Positions 41,198 through 53,668 of a DNA stretch of 64,000 nt are shown here, one piece after another. This DNA is from Coix lacryma-jobi var. lacryma-jobi (taxonomy: Eukaryota > Streptophyta > Magnoliopsida > Poales > Poaceae), in assembly GCA_009763385.1 (NCBI GenBank), contig CM019829.1, forward strand, positions 36,001,705-36,065,704. Direction: 5' to 3'. Position numbers and translations under genes: made by a program. A model generated the notes under the pieces. The model saw nothing but the letters and a program-made list of their open reading frames with translations. It was not told where the DNA came from and ran no database searches. Position 1 is the first letter of the stretch; every line of letters begins with the position of its first letter.

Positions 41198-43841
41198 TCG
41201 TTTTACCTACATCAATAAAAAGACATAGGGTGAGCATACGGTCCAACACTGGGGTTAGTGAAATAAGGGGAATACCAATGTTGGGCCGACTGCTCAAAAG
41301 AACGGTTAGCAGAAAAACCATTCCTAGCACGCCTACGGGGAAGCGATCACCACGCTGAGGAAAACGTGGTCCGCTGGGGAAGGAGCGCTCATCGCAATAC
41401 TCAAAACGCAGTGGAGGAAAACGCTCTACAACAAAGCCACTGCCACGGGGTCCATAGCTTACAACTGCAGGCTCCTGCCGGGCACGCTCTCTACGCGGCC
41501 TAGGCCTAGGAACTTGAGGTTTTGGACCTCTAGGCCTAGCAGCTCTCCTCGGAGCTCTCCTCTGAACATTCGGCACATGTACATCATGGACAGGATGGTA
41601 TATGTCCGTGTTGTTCATCTCCTTTGCACGGCGCGCCTCTCTCTTGCGCCGAAAGCACTCACTCAAGTGTCCATCTCTCCCACAATGCTCACAATGGTAC
41701 CTCACCACTCTCAAAGGGGGTTGTTGGTACACACGGTTGTGGGTTTGGATCACTTTGCCCTTCTGTGGCATAAGCTCCTCCTGGATGGGTGGCATTGTGT
41801 CCAGCTTGTTCTTTAGGTGGTTGGGTTTGGGATGCCACACTTGGTTCTTGGGTGGAGCTCTCAGAGGTTCCTCAAACACTCCATCCTTGGTGTTAGGCTT
41901 GAGAGGCTCTTTGGGTGGAAGCTTGGTAAGTTTGGGAGTAGTGGTGGAGTTGGGCTTCTCACTCGGGTTCAAACCACTTGACTCTCCAATCTTCCCAAAA
42001 GCAGAAACATCAACGCCCGAAGCAAAACCTACACCAGGATCTCCAGCAGCTCGCTTGAATTGGGAGATCATCATCCCGAGCTGTGGCTCACCACAAGACA
42101 CCCATGACAAGATGGTCCGAAGGTATGTGTTTTCTTCCTCGGTTTGCATCTTGTCATGCTTCACATTGGCTATCTCCATCTCCAGGCCCTCACACAAAAC
42201 ACACCTGGACACACAAGTGCTACCCGAGCTGGCCTCCTCAAGAGACACAATCTTGGCATTCTTCTCTGCCAACTCGGATTGCAAGACAGGACAAGTCTTA
42301 TACGCACCCAACAGCGAGGGTCTAGCCTTCAGCTCATCCACCTCTCCTACCAACGCAGCATACTTACCTCTCAAAGTGAGAAGGCCAGTCTTGTGCGTGG
42401 TGCACATCTCACACTCCTCCTCATCAGTAACAACCACGGTGGACTTGACAGACTCAAGTTCCTTCACCGTATCCTTCCACTTCTGCCTAAACTCCTTGCG
42501 CTCTCTAGCGGCATGCCTAAGCAACTTATCCTGACTAAGGAGCGCAGCAGTAAGTTTCTCGACCTCAGCAGAAAGCTCGTCGTGTGTCAGAGATACCTGG
42601 GAGGTGTCATCGTCGTCGTCGTCGTTCCGATTGGTGTCCACCAGCTCGCCGTCGACCTCCTTGCCGAGGGCCATGGTGCAGAAGCCGTCGTCATCGGCGA
42701 AGAAGCAGAGGTCGTTCAGCTTGTCCTCGATCCTCTTCTTCTTTTCGGACTCGTCATCGCTTGAGCAAGCAGAGTCGTCATCCAAGCCGTCGACGTCGCT
42801 GAGCGTGGCGAAGAACGCACGCTGCTCAGCCTGGGCCTTCTCCAAGTACTTCTTCTTGATGTACTCCTTGTCGAAGCCGCCTTTCCGCTTGTGCCTCGCG
42901 GGGACGTACTTCTCCTTGCGCTTGCCGGAGTTGTACTTGTGCCCATGATCGCCCTTCCCAGATGTGTTCTTCTTCTTGGGACAGTTGGCGATGAAGTGGT
43001 CGGGGTCGCCGCACTCAAAGCATCCTGAGCGTCCTCCGCCGCGGTGACGGTTCATGCGGTTGTTGTGGAACCGCGAGAATCGGTTGGCAAGCAAAGCCAA
43101 CTCGTCATCCCCCAAAGACTCCAGCTGGTCCTCTGTGACAGAAAAGAGTGAAGAGAGTCCAAATCCTCCAGAGGGGTTAGCAGAAGAGCCAGAAACCAAA
43201 GCCATAGTCGGGCCAGAAGGATCCTCATAAGAAGCCCTTGACATGGCGTCAATCTCACTAGACTTGAGCTTACTAAAGAGCTCGTCGCAAGTGAGGGTCT
43301 CATAGTTAGACGATTCGATGATCGCCTGGACCTTTGAGTCCCACACCGACCGATCGAGAGTATGCAAAAGCTTCAAAGCCCTCTCATGATCGTCGAAAGG
43401 CAACAGCTCCTTGTAAGCTCGCATCTTGTTGACAATGACCTGAAAGCGAGCGAATAAACTCTTTATGCTCTCGCCAGGCATGTGTCGAAAGTTCTCATAC
43501 TCCCGCTTGTGCGACTCGTAGAGACGGGATTTGACTTGAGTGGTTCCCTCATGGAAACACATGAGGGTCGCCCAAATCTCACGAGCCGTGGGGAGGTGAG
43601 AAACGCGATCAAACTCAGACATGCTCAAACAGGAGAAAAGAGCATTACGCGCTCGGCTATTGGCATCGTGCTCATCCATCTGAAGTTGAGTAACACGAGT
43701 AGCCAAGACAACGTAATCAGCGTTGTTGCAAATCTCCCAAACAGAAGAGCCCATGCTCTGGAGATAGGCCGACATGCGTATCTTCCAATACGCATAGTTC
43801 GTTCCATCAAAGAACGGCGGTTTGCCCACGCCGCGATCCAT
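41198..43841 (-). pseudogene. SIRE-type gag, nearly intact but frameshifted at its end
   Basis: ATG at 43841 lies 50 bp past the primer site. The gag domain covers residues 1-200 (FFDGTNYAYWK motif at the start), a first CCHC knuckle starts at about residue 274 (CFECGDPDHFIANC), then Lys-rich and acidic stretches, a long coiled coil, and a second knuckle near residue 715 (CEHCGRDGHLSEC). After residue about 840 (near 41335) the frame slips, so the last 60-odd residues are read out of frame into the protease region. Two knuckles and great length are usual for this lineage. Confidence 0.88.
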
Positions 43842-43890
43842 GTCGCCTTCTGTGGATCTGGAACCGGCTAAGGTGGAAGATCCTTAACCC

Positions 43891-43902
43891 GCTTCGATAC
43901 CA
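43891..43902 (-). other. Primer-binding site, tRNA-iMet
   Basis: TGGTATCGAAGC on the minus strand, two bases after the 5' LTR. It matches the initiator Met tRNA complement (TGGTATCAGAGC) at 10 of 12 bases. Confidence 0.85.
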
Positions 43903-43904
43903 AT

Positions 43905-45865
43905 TGAAGGACCGAAGGTGCTACCAGAAAGCGACCAGAGGGGGGTGAATGAGAGCTTCAAATTTTCCTTTCGGAAACTTGTTGCCACTGTACCGAGAAT
44001 CAACCCCAAGAGCAAACCTAGAGCTTGCAAGTGTCCATGACCCTAGATGTAGGGTGGATGCTTCCAAGAAGCACAGCGGGACACTACACAACTCTAGAAA
44101 CCCAACGCAAATGACAGAAACCAAAACCGATAACGGACGTGCGAACCGCGAACGAGACAACGCGAGACAGCACTGACCGGACTCACCAGAGCGTCCGGTC
44201 ACCAGGCACCGGACACATCTGGTCACAGGAAATCGGTTCTGGGACCTCTCTGTTCCTGACCGGACTCACTGAAGGGAGCGTCCGGTCATTTGTGCAAAGC
44301 GTCCGGTCAAACTGAAAACAACAGATGAACAGTGGAAACACCGAGTCCGGTCACAGGAAGGAAAGAGCGTCCGGTCCGCACAGTGAAGAATCACATGAGA
44401 CATTCATCGACCGGACTCTCACCCGTGCGTCCGGTCACCATGATGCATGCGTCCAGTCAGCTCGAAACTGCTTCGTTCGTCCACCGATTCGACTCGATCT
44501 CACCCAAAACCAATCCTCTAGGGATCAAACTTGTTGAGAAGAGTCACAAGGAGGATAGTGAGCTATCTCTAAGAGATCATGACTCGAACCTATCTCCAAA
44601 TCGATGAATCGAAGAAATTCGAGGGAGGGGAGAAAAACTTGACCCGAAATAAAAACCGATCGATCTCCTAGACCATGAGGTTAGAGGTGAATTCCTTCGG
44701 TGGAAAGAAGTGCCTCACGACCTACGACAACTTGGTTCAAACGGATTTGCAAGAGATGAACCGAGCAAAGAGATCAAGCGACGGGAAAAACGTGGAGAAA
44801 AGGATTCCGCGAAGAATACGAACGAAACGCGAATCACAACCACGAAATTGCAACCGTGTGGCTACCACACGCTACAACAGTGAGATTACGGTCTCACTTC
44901 CTCAAAATCTCACGGGCACAGAGGTATTGTTCTCTTCTCTGTGGATCTCAGTTCGCTACAGCAGGGGAGAGGGAGAGCAGGAAAACCTAGAAGGCAAAAT
45001 AGCAAATGGCTGAGATAGATGAGGAGGTGGGTGTCTCCCCCTACTTATCCTAATTCTAACTATTCATAATTCTCACTTTACCCCTAACTACTTACAGAGC
45101 GAACCAGCTAAACCCTAAGGTTATTCTGGACCAACTCGATGGTAGGTGGATCCGACGGCCACGCCCGCACAACTCGTAGCGTTGCCTCGACGCAACCTCC
45201 CGATTGCCGCCACGTGCCGCCACCGCTCTGCGTCCTCTTCACGGACTCCGCCCCCGGTTTTGAGGCCCAAACCGGGAAACCAGCCTTCACGATCAACCCC
45301 CGGTTTTGAGGCCCAAACCGGGAAACCAGCCCACGTAGCCTGAGTTTTGTGGCCCAAACTCAGCAAACACGCAGCACCCAGGTTTTGAGGCCCAAACCTA
45401 GAAACCGTCCTCAGCCCGAGTTTTGTGGCCAAACTCGGAAACCATCAGCGCCCAGGTTTTGAGGCCCAAACCTAGAAACCGTCCACCCGATGGTTTTTCT
45501 CTGGCTCTACCACCAAACCGAAGCTGTAGAGGGGATGCACCGCCCGTGCACCCCGTCCACCGACACGTGTCCCCAGGTACTCGACCCGAGCAACACCATG
45601 TCCCGCAAGTCTTCGCTCGTCGCTGTCCCATGCTGTCAGCCACCACAGCTGATCCTCGGGCCACCGGTCCCTCAGTCCAAGCCTCACGTCCGCCCTTCGC
45701 CACTCTCGGTCCATCGGCACGGCACGTCTCTACTTGACTTCACCTTGCCTCTGATCACTGTATCTGTGCTCGACACCTGCACAACACAAGCCAAAGAACA
45801 TGCGCATCATCCCAGTTGACAATCACTCATTACTCAGAGACTCGGCATACACCCATGTATCCGCA
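43905..45865 (-). repeat. 5' LTR of SIRE-type element
   Basis: 1,961 bp. It matches 34531-36468 throughout apart from about 30 substitutions, a 24-bp insertion near 44200-44224 and a one-base deletion near 45737. Confidence 0.93.
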
Positions 45866-45870
45866 CATTT

Positions 45871-46693
45871 CTCCATAGGAGCTAGTCGAAGCAGTTTTTA
45901 AAGCAACCAGATAGCCTTAAATCCTGCAACAGTTGACTTTGTTCGACAGGACTTATAAACCAGCTGATAAGCTCAAACAGCTTATTTGTTATGAGAAAAA
46001 AATGTTATTACACAACTGATTTATATATATTAAAGCCGATTTATACCTTAAGCGAATAGAGCCTTTGTGTTTTTCCTCTCATCCTTGGGGTTGCCATTGT
46101 ATATATTGTTTGTCGTTGATTCGTTGGTACCGTCACAACGAAGGGGCCAAGGGGGGGAGATAATAGGATAAGGTGATGAGATGCACAACTGCATGGGTCG
46201 CACGCAAATCACCCACAGGCCTAGTCGCCATCATCACATCTTTTAGCTTCCTCCTCCAGCTGTTGTTCTTTGTACTCCATTTGGTACTTTGTTTGCACTC
46301 TTTTTTTCTACTCAATCAATTTATTTAATCTAGACTGGATGGAACCAGATAGAGAAAAAAATTAATATTGTTAGTTCTGTCAATGATATCTCCAAGGTTG
46401 AATTTATAAATCTGCTCTTCCATTTTAGAAAGTGTGTAGTCAACAATGCGGTGAACATGATTTGTACGATCATATCATTGATTATTCAGGTTGGAGACAC
46501 TCACTCTACAACATCTAGGTATAGACTACAGTAACAATGAACAGCTATAAAAATTTAATGGCGTTGAGTGATACAGATATCTGGTGAGAGATGCTTACCT
46601 CGTACACTGTAGGGGCAGAGCAAAATTATTATGGAACGAATTCTCCAAGAATATAATCTTGCAGTAATCTCACTCTTCTGATTAACTATAAAC
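45871..46693. other. Intergenic, no gene recognised
   Basis: AT-rich sequence; no frame longer than 60 codons and no repeat that I recognise. Confidence 0.5.
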
Positions 46694-46696
46694 TAA

Positions 46697-47027
46697 GGGC
46701 ATGTTCGTTTCCCGAGCAAAACTTTTTTGGATTTTGTGGCTCTAATTTAGTCTATTAAAAATAGAGTAATTAAAAAACTAATTTATCAGCCGAAGGCTAA
46801 TTCTCGAGACGAATCTATTAAACTTAATTAGTTCATAATTTGACAATATAGTGCTACAGTAAACATTTGCTAATGATAGATTAATTTACCTTAATAGATC
46901 CGTCTTGTTAATTAGCATATGGAAATGTAATTAGTTTTATAATTAGTTTATTTTTAATAGATTAAATTAGTGCCGCAACATTCAATGTGACGTAGAAAAA
47001 ATTTAGCAGTGAAACCGAACAACCCCC
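46697..47027. mobile_element. Harbinger/Tourist-type MITE
   Basis: 331 bp with GGGCATGTTCGTTTC at the left and GAAACCGAACAACCCCC at the right as imperfect terminal inverted repeats, TAA on both sides (46694-46696 and 47028-47030), AT-rich and non-coding. The three-base TAA/TTA target fits PIF/Harbinger. Confidence 0.8.
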
Positions 47028-47170
47028 TAAACCAGGCCTTGATGAAGGCCTTATAACATATCTAAATACACAGTGGTCTAAGCTACTTGCTTGCCGTTGC
47101 CAGTGGGCCGGACGGGTATTGACGTCATCGTCAACTAGTGTTGTGAAGGTTGTGGCATCATCATGGTTGA

Positions 47171-48423
47171 TGTAAGTGCAATCAAGTCCTAATTGTGGGT
47201 TTTGGTGATAATGACTACACGATTAGAGAACTAATGAGATTTATCAAGATGACAAGCAGGTTTATAATGAAAAAGGATGTTGCTCATGTGTTGGTGGACC
47301 CCTCGTACTACATTTCATCGGTTCCGGACTCAAAGTGCTACGACAAGCTCTTTTATGTGAATTTGAGTTTTAGGAAGGTCGTACTATCAAGGGGGAATGC
47401 AAATTTACCACTGTGGCTGAATATCATGTGCTCAAAACCAACCTAGCCATCCTTACTTTCTAAACCGAAGACAGCTGCACGAAATTCTGATCTCTGTCTG
47501 TCTTCTGGTAGGCGCGGCAGTGCCGGACCGCGACACTACTGAGCTAAGGCCGACACTACCGTGACTTGTTTCGACTGTTGGCTTGCAGGGGGTATTTACT
47601 CCACCTTCCTGCCACCCCAACGGTTACACGCGACCATAACTCTTCTCCTACCTCCAGACAAGGCTTGCTCTCCCCATTGAAGGCTCTCAAGCTCTCTCTC
47701 ACCTAATATTTGATTTCCATTGATTCTAAGTGAGTTGGAGGCTCTAATCTTCACCAAAGAGAAGCACTAGCTGAGATCTATTGCCTATAGCACTTGATTT
47801 GAGCCATAGCCGGTGGATTTGCTTCTATTACTCTTGGGTTCTTGGAACCCTAGCCGGCTAGGCGTCACCCTTGAGCTTGCCAACTTATGTGGCGGCCTTG
47901 AGAGGTTTGTAATCACTTGTGCAACTAGTATTATTACCCCTCACTTCAAGGATTTGGTTCCTTGACTTGAGATTGAGGAAGAGTTGCAAAGCTCTTGATC
48001 TAAGTGGTCATCCTCAACAATGTGGAGGTAGGCAAGCCTTGGTGGTGAGCTGAACCATGAGATAAATCACTTGTCTCATGTGTTTACTTGTGTTCATTCA
48101 TCATACTTGTGAGCTTGTGATTGATTCTAGGGTTTGACTCCGATCTACTACATACAACACATTTGGCTTGGTTGAGTTGGTTCTGCAGGTTCAGGAAACC
48201 AAGAGCAACATTTCCATTCACATAGATCTCGTTTTCTGTGGCTGGTTTTTGAATTGCGGGCTCGAGGAGTTTGTTGATGCGGCAGTACCGGGTTGAGGCC
48301 GGAAGTGCCGGGGTGCGGCAGTGTCAGGCTCAGGGCGGTAGTGTCGGGCATCACTAACCAAGTTTTGAGCTGTGATTTTTGACAGGCCTATTCACTCCCC
48401 TCTAGTCCACATAGGTCCTTACA
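47171..48423 (+). repeat. 5' LTR of second SIRE-type copia
   Basis: 1,253 bp, TGTAAGTGCA to GGTCCTTACA. It carries GGCAGTGCCGG-type motifs near 47514-47570 and 48275-48350, a third sequence version of the motif arrays seen in the other two copia LTRs. Confidence 0.8.
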
Positions 48424-48425
48424 AG

Positions 48426-48437
48426 TGGTATCAAAGC
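48426..48437 (+). other. Primer-binding site, tRNA-iMet
   Basis: TGGTATCAAAGC two bases after the LTR, 11 of 12 bases matching the initiator Met tRNA complement. Confidence 0.85.
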
Positions 48438-48472
48438 CTGGTCTCTCATACAACACTTCACTGTGCGAGAGT

Positions 48473-51400
48473 ATGGCCACCGAAGGAGGAACGGGTGCCG
48501 CTAGTGTCGTGCAGCCCACACCATTCGACGTGGAAGTACACACAACTAGCAGCAGCTAAAGCGTCTCCATAGCAAGTGGAAGAACACTTCCTCAATTGGA
48601 AGTGTCAACCGGAGAGCTTGCAAGAAGAAAAGAAGAAAGGAGGCTAAGAAGAGAAGCAAGAGCCAAAAGAAGAGAAGATGCAGCAAAGAAGAGAAGAAAG
48701 GGCCAAGAGAAGAGAAGAAAAGAAGAAGAAGGTGATCTTGAGTGATGACTCAAGTAGCACCGAAGATGGAGATGATGACATCTCCTATCTTCCCAAGGGC
48801 AGCAAGAAGAAGATGGAGGAGACCAAAAAGTCATATGGAGTTGTATCCTTTAACTATTCTAATATGACTAACCTTGATTCTAGGCCTTTCATCAATGTGC
48901 CCGCGAGCAAGTTACCTCGTTTTGATGGGACTAACTTTGCCAAGTGGAAGCACATTTTGAAGACTTATCTTATAGGTCTCCATCCAAGCATTTGAGAGAT
49001 AGTGCACAATGGACTTGAAGCACCAGTTGATCCAAAGAATCCAACTCAAGCCAAATTCCGCAACATTCACCTCAATGCCCAAGCTACTAGTGTGCTACTT
49101 AGTGCATTGGATGGTGATGAGTACAATAAGGTCATGGGAGTTGAGGTTGCAAAAGAGATTTGGGACACTTTGCACATTTCTCATGAGGGCGTTGACAAAG
49201 TGAGGCAGTCCAAGATTGATATGTTGATGGCCAAGATCAACCGGTTTGTGATTTGTGATGGTGAAGGCCCACAAGAGATGTTTGATAGGTTGATGGTTAT
49301 TGTTGGCAAGATTAGAGGGCTAGGTGGAAGTGAAATCAATGATAACAAGGTTGTGAAGATCATGTTGGAAGCATATTCACTAAGGAATGAGACCGTAGTG
49401 ACATTGATTAGAGACAAGAAGAAATTTGAGCAATTCACACCTAGTGATGTGCTTGGGAGGATTATCACTTTTGATATGCAAAGAGAGGAAGCAAATGAAA
49501 GAAGGAAGCTTGGAGAGTTGCAAGCTAAGTTAGATGGGATGAAAATCAAGGATGTGGCACTCAAGGCAAGCAATTCAACAAAGCAAGCAACATCAAGCAA
49601 ACCAAATCAAGCAAGCAAGCCTCTACAAGCAAGCCCAAGCAACAAAAGAAGAAAATTGAAGTTGAGGACAGCACATCATCTTCATGTGAGAGTGGAAGTG
49701 AAGGTGAAGAATATGAAGCAATTGGAGATGTAGCCATATTCATGAGAAGATACCGCAAGGGGCTCAAGAAGGAAGGTTACAAGGTTGTGAAAAGAAGATT
49801 TCCAAACAAGAAAAAGAGAACTTGCTACAATTGTGGTAGCACCGATCATTTCATAGCAAATTGCCCACATGAGAAGAAGGACAACAATTTCAACAAGGGC
49901 AAGAAAGATGACAAAGCCACTTACAATAAAAACAACAAGAGATACATGGGAGAAGCTCACATTGGGCATGAATGGGATTCAACCGTAGAAACCTCAAGTG
50001 AAGAAGATGAGAAGATAGCAACAATAGCATTTCAAAAGTCATCTCCTTCACCAAGGCTATTCAACAACTTGTCCGATGATGATGATGATGATGATTGCAA
50101 CTCCCACATTTGTCTCATGGCCAAGAAAGAGAAGGTGAAAAAGACTCACACTCCTAAACCTTCTCCTCCTCCTAGTGACATCTCTAGTAGTGAACTTAGT
50201 GATTCCTCTAGTGATGAAGAGATAAATATGATAACTAAAAATTTGGACAAGAAAACCAAACTCTTTATCACTAAGCTAATGGAAGAGTTAGAAAGTGTGC
50301 AAGTCAAGCTAGCATCTAGAGAGGATGTCCTCATCAAACACGAGGACCTATATATTGCTTGCAAGGAGGCTCTTGCATTAGAGAGAAGTGAGTTGGACAT
50401 CTTGCATGAGGCTTTGGCCAAAGAGCAAGATGAACATGCTTCCCTAAAGAAAGCTCATATTGCACTCAAGGAAAAGCATTGTAGCTTGGATAAAAGGCAC
50501 AAAGAACTTGAGCTGCAATATAATCTTCTTTGGGAAAGTAACTCAACTCTCCCTAAAGCAAATGTCACTTCTATCCCCTCCACTAGTGAAGGTTGTGGAA
50601 AATGCTATAATGTTGATTTGAATGCTTATTCCACTAACCTTGTGAACATGGAGGCCATGAGAAAGGAGATAGCAAGATTGACCAATATCATTGCAAGTGG
50701 CTGCATCAAGTCTACCACAAGTGCTAGTGAGAAGACACAAGAGAAGAGCAAGCCCAAATTCAAGAATGGAAAGCATCCTTCCATAAAAAATGGGCTAGGG
50801 CATGCCAAAGGAGCCAAAACCAATGGAAGAAGGACAGTGAATGGCTACAAGTGTGTAAAGTTTGAGAAGAAGGGCCAGATTGGTACAGTACAACCTGCGC
50901 AGACCATGACAATATCGCTCAGCCTGGGCATTCGGTTAACCAGAACCGATCAGTTAGCTAGAATATTTAGAACCGAGGAATTTCGGTCTCGGTTATTTGG
51001 GTTCGGTTTCGGTTAGAACCAAACTAACCGAGCCATTATTTTCCTAAAAAAAGGGGGGCACGTCACCGGAGCTTGGCTACTGCTCGAGCTCGCTGCAAGG
51101 CTGTGCGGATGCAGCTGCGAGTGCCTGTTGGTGGATGGCGTGGTCCACCGCTTGTGCGGTCGTGCCAGCTGGGAAGGCCGCCGCCATCATGCGCACCTGC
51201 CGGAGTGCTAGAGGTCTGCTGCTGCCGTGCTTTCTTGTTGGGGATTGAACCCTGCCCTACTCGCCACAACACAAATTGATGGAGGACAGGGAGCTGAGAG
51301 GCCAGGTTGCATGCAAAGAGAAGGAGATGGGGAAGCCAGCGCCAGGCCGCAAGAAAATTGTTGCGAGGTGCGAGCTAGCAACTGGTGTGCAGCGTCTGAG

Positions 51401-52019
51401 CAGGATGCGGCGTAGTTGGGGTTGGTTGGCTGGATGGGAATGGGAGTGGGTTGTTTATATACTAGGGTTTACGTAATGGGCTAGTTGGGCTGCATTCCTT
51501 TCATGGGCTTCTTTAGATATTTCGATTAACCGAGGTCAGGAACCGAATTAACCTAGTGTAATTCGGTTAGTTGAAAGCAGGAACCGAATTAGGGACTGAA
51601 TTTTTCGGTTTCGGTTATTTCAGTTTCGGTTATTTTAGTTTCGGTTCCGGTTATTTTGGTTCGGTTCTCGGTTTTCGGTTAATTTTGCCCATGGTGAAGT
51701 ACCGCGCCAGAAGGCGGCAGTGCTGCCCCAAGGCCGGCAGTGTCGCGCCCCAAGAAAGGGAAGGCTACCAATCCCCCTTCTGCTCAGTCTCACACACAAC
51801 ACAAGCAGGTGCCCAAGCAGAAGCAAGTTCCTCATAAACCAATGGAATCAATTTGGGTGACTAAAAGCAAGTTTGCACATCAACCCAAGGCTGAAGCTCC
51901 AGGGAAGAGCATGTCATCTTGTTACATATTAGAGCACAGCAACAATGGCAAATTTGTTGCCAAATATGTTGGTGACAACAAGAAGACGGACAAGTTTATT
52001 TGGATTCCTAAGATACTTG
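48473..52019 (+). pseudogene. Broken copia gag
   Basis: ATG at 48473 opens a short frame ending in TAA after 28 codons. Gag resumes in the frame at 48678-48995 (charged coil, then LPRFDGTNFAKWK), is stopped by TGA at 48993-48995 where relatives have Trp, continues 49002-49733, then shifts frame to 49742-51016 with the knuckle CYNCGSTDHFIANC, an Asp/Ser-rich tract and a coiled coil. After the inserted transposon the C-terminal part continues at 51692-52019. Confidence 0.82.
50925..51691. mobile_element. Small DNA transposon of unknown family inside copia gag
   Basis: The gag reading is interrupted by a block ending TGGGCA (left) and TGCCCA (right), exact inverse of each other. Inside both ends, words of the type TTCGGTT/AACCGAA are dense (50930-51030 and 51520-51680). 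No target duplication is obvious, so the superfamily is unresolved; a hAT or CACTA relative are both possible. The centre has no transposase. Confidence 0.55.
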
Positions 52020-53668
52020 TGTTGACACGAAAATTTGGATGAAGCGCCAACACACTCGAACACGGTCCTCAGAGGGCGTACGGAGCAGGGTCTTAACCTC
52101 CTGGACCTTCAAAAGGTGGCGGTGTCGAATCTAGGTGAGAGCGACCTCGGACGTGCCAGTCAATTAGACCTGTAATTGACAAGGAGAAGAAAAAGTTGTC
52201 AAATTGTGGAACCTGCCGGTTTGGTGCCAGACAGTTCCAAATTGTGTGGCTCTGATATAGCCATTGTTTATAGGATATTGCCTACAAAGTCAACTCCCAA
52301 AAGATTGAATGACAGCATTGATAAATATATAAAGCAAAACGGCTATGGCATATGCAAAAAAAGATTTAGGATAAGTAAACAGCCGATAAGCTTAAACAGA
52401 AAGAATAAAGATCTATGTGCACATTTAAATGGCATGAAGCCAATGAATCGACTAATTGCATAGGCAATTCTATCTGTTAACAATGGAGTGTTTCCATGCA
52501 GCCATAATAACAAATAGATCGATAAAATAACTTGAACATCAACAGTGGGGTGTCTCCATACAGCCATGATGATGACCAAGCTAAATCACGTCCAATGCAA
52601 CAAGCAAACTCATCGATCCCAGACCGTCTAAAACTATACATTATGAAGGAAACATAAGTGGATCGGCTATTTTAGCCGATACAGGGTCCACGAAGCACGA
52701 ACAAGATCTACCCGTTAAAACCATGATCTGAACATAAGATCGAACAAATCTAATCTATCATGTATATCAGTGGGGTTCAGAAATACAACAATAATAAACA
52801 TGTTTAGATCAAATCTATCCTCTTTTAGATCAAACCACCATTCTATTGGATATCTCGAACGCACAACATGTAACAATCAAGATTGATAAAATAGTCGATG
52901 AAAGGCTTAGATCAGCTATTTCCTTTGGTGTGAGCGTGCAAAGCATTTGGGTAGCCGAAACTAAACAACTTTTAGGCTTGAACTACTTTGTCAAACTTGA
53001 TTGGGCAAAGATGTGTTTAAATCTAAAGAAAAACATTAAAGCATAAACAACATCGATAACTTAATGAATCTATTAGCTTGCCAAAACTAATAGAGCCGAT
53101 AACTAGTCAAGATCGACTAAAGCAAGAGATTGATCAGAGTCAAGACAGTCTTACAAAAGGCGAACTTAAACCGATAACTAGCCATGTCATAGCTTAATAA
53201 GAGTTTGGTCGATGCCAAATACAGCCTCATTGAACAAAGACACGGGCCATTGGTGAAACTTACAAGCAAACCGGAGGTCGGTCAAGCCGATGCAGTCCTG
53301 CCTGGTTGAAGGTTCCGCCGAGTTCTACCTTACTCCTACTCCTAGGGTTTTGGCCGGTGGCTGATGTGTTGATTGGATTGATTGTGATTGTACAAAAATC
53401 GGGGTTCTAGCTATTTATAACCCGGTTGACTCCTGTTCTAACACGACTAGGATACATAAAGATTAAATAAAAACCGACCCGGACTCAAACTCTTTAGCCG
53501 AACCCAACAGCTTCTCAAAGTTTGTCACGTCTGGTCCGCATGAACTTTTTGGTCGTGTCCGGGTCCAAATAAGTCTCTTTTATTTTTCTGGCCGATTTCT
53601 TCATTAACAAATCAGCCGTTTATGCCCACAAAACAATAATCCTTTCGGTCCAAAATCTGGTGTAAACA
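52020..53668 (-). repeat. 3' LTR of left Tat-like element (family B)
   Basis: 1,649 bp; on the minus strand TGTTTACACC to GTGTCAACA. It is the inverted, diverged counterpart of 54678-56323. It is a 3' LTR because the adjoining interior (53669-54677) carries the 5' end of the antisense PMD gene, which lies next to the 3' LTR in this family. TATAAATA at 53419-53412 (minus). Confidence 0.85.
53412..53419 (-). promoter_or_regulatory. TATA box of family-B LTR, left copy
   Basis: TATAAATA on the minus strand, in the same place as TATATATA at 54925-54932 in the right copy, about 250 bases into the LTR. Confidence 0.6.

Larger units (their letters stand above)
34531..45865 (-). mobile_element. SIRE/Maximus-type Ty1/copia element, complete but decayed
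   Basis: 11,335 bp, minus strand, LTRs of 1,938 and 1,961 bp, tRNA-iMet primer site, long gag with two zinc knuckles, protease-integrase-RT-RNase H order, and a 1.5-kb non-coding 3' region with many polypurine tracts. Long LTRs, long gag and the repeated tracts fit the SIRE/Maximus lineage. The LTRs differ by about 30 substitutions counted by eye (about 1.6%), one 24-bp insertion in the right LTR and a one-base deletion. That suggests about 0.6 million years. Confidence 0.93.
47171..52019 (+). mobile_element. SIRE-type copia element, 5' part only
   Basis: An LTR at 47171-48423, a tRNA-iMet primer site and a long copia gag in plus orientation. The body is broken by a 767-bp DNA insertion (50925-51691) and cut at 52020 by a gypsy LTR. 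The remaining pol and 3' LTR would lie to the right of the window. Confidence 0.85.

Noticed and set aside
41514..42948. Plus-strand ORFs up to 310 codons across the copia gag
   Set aside because: They are shadows of the long minus-strand gag with its strong codon structure and zinc knuckles.
47195..47446. 83-codon ORF at the start of a copia LTR
   Set aside because: It lies entirely in the LTR, lacks any domain and begins 24 bases from the LTR tip.
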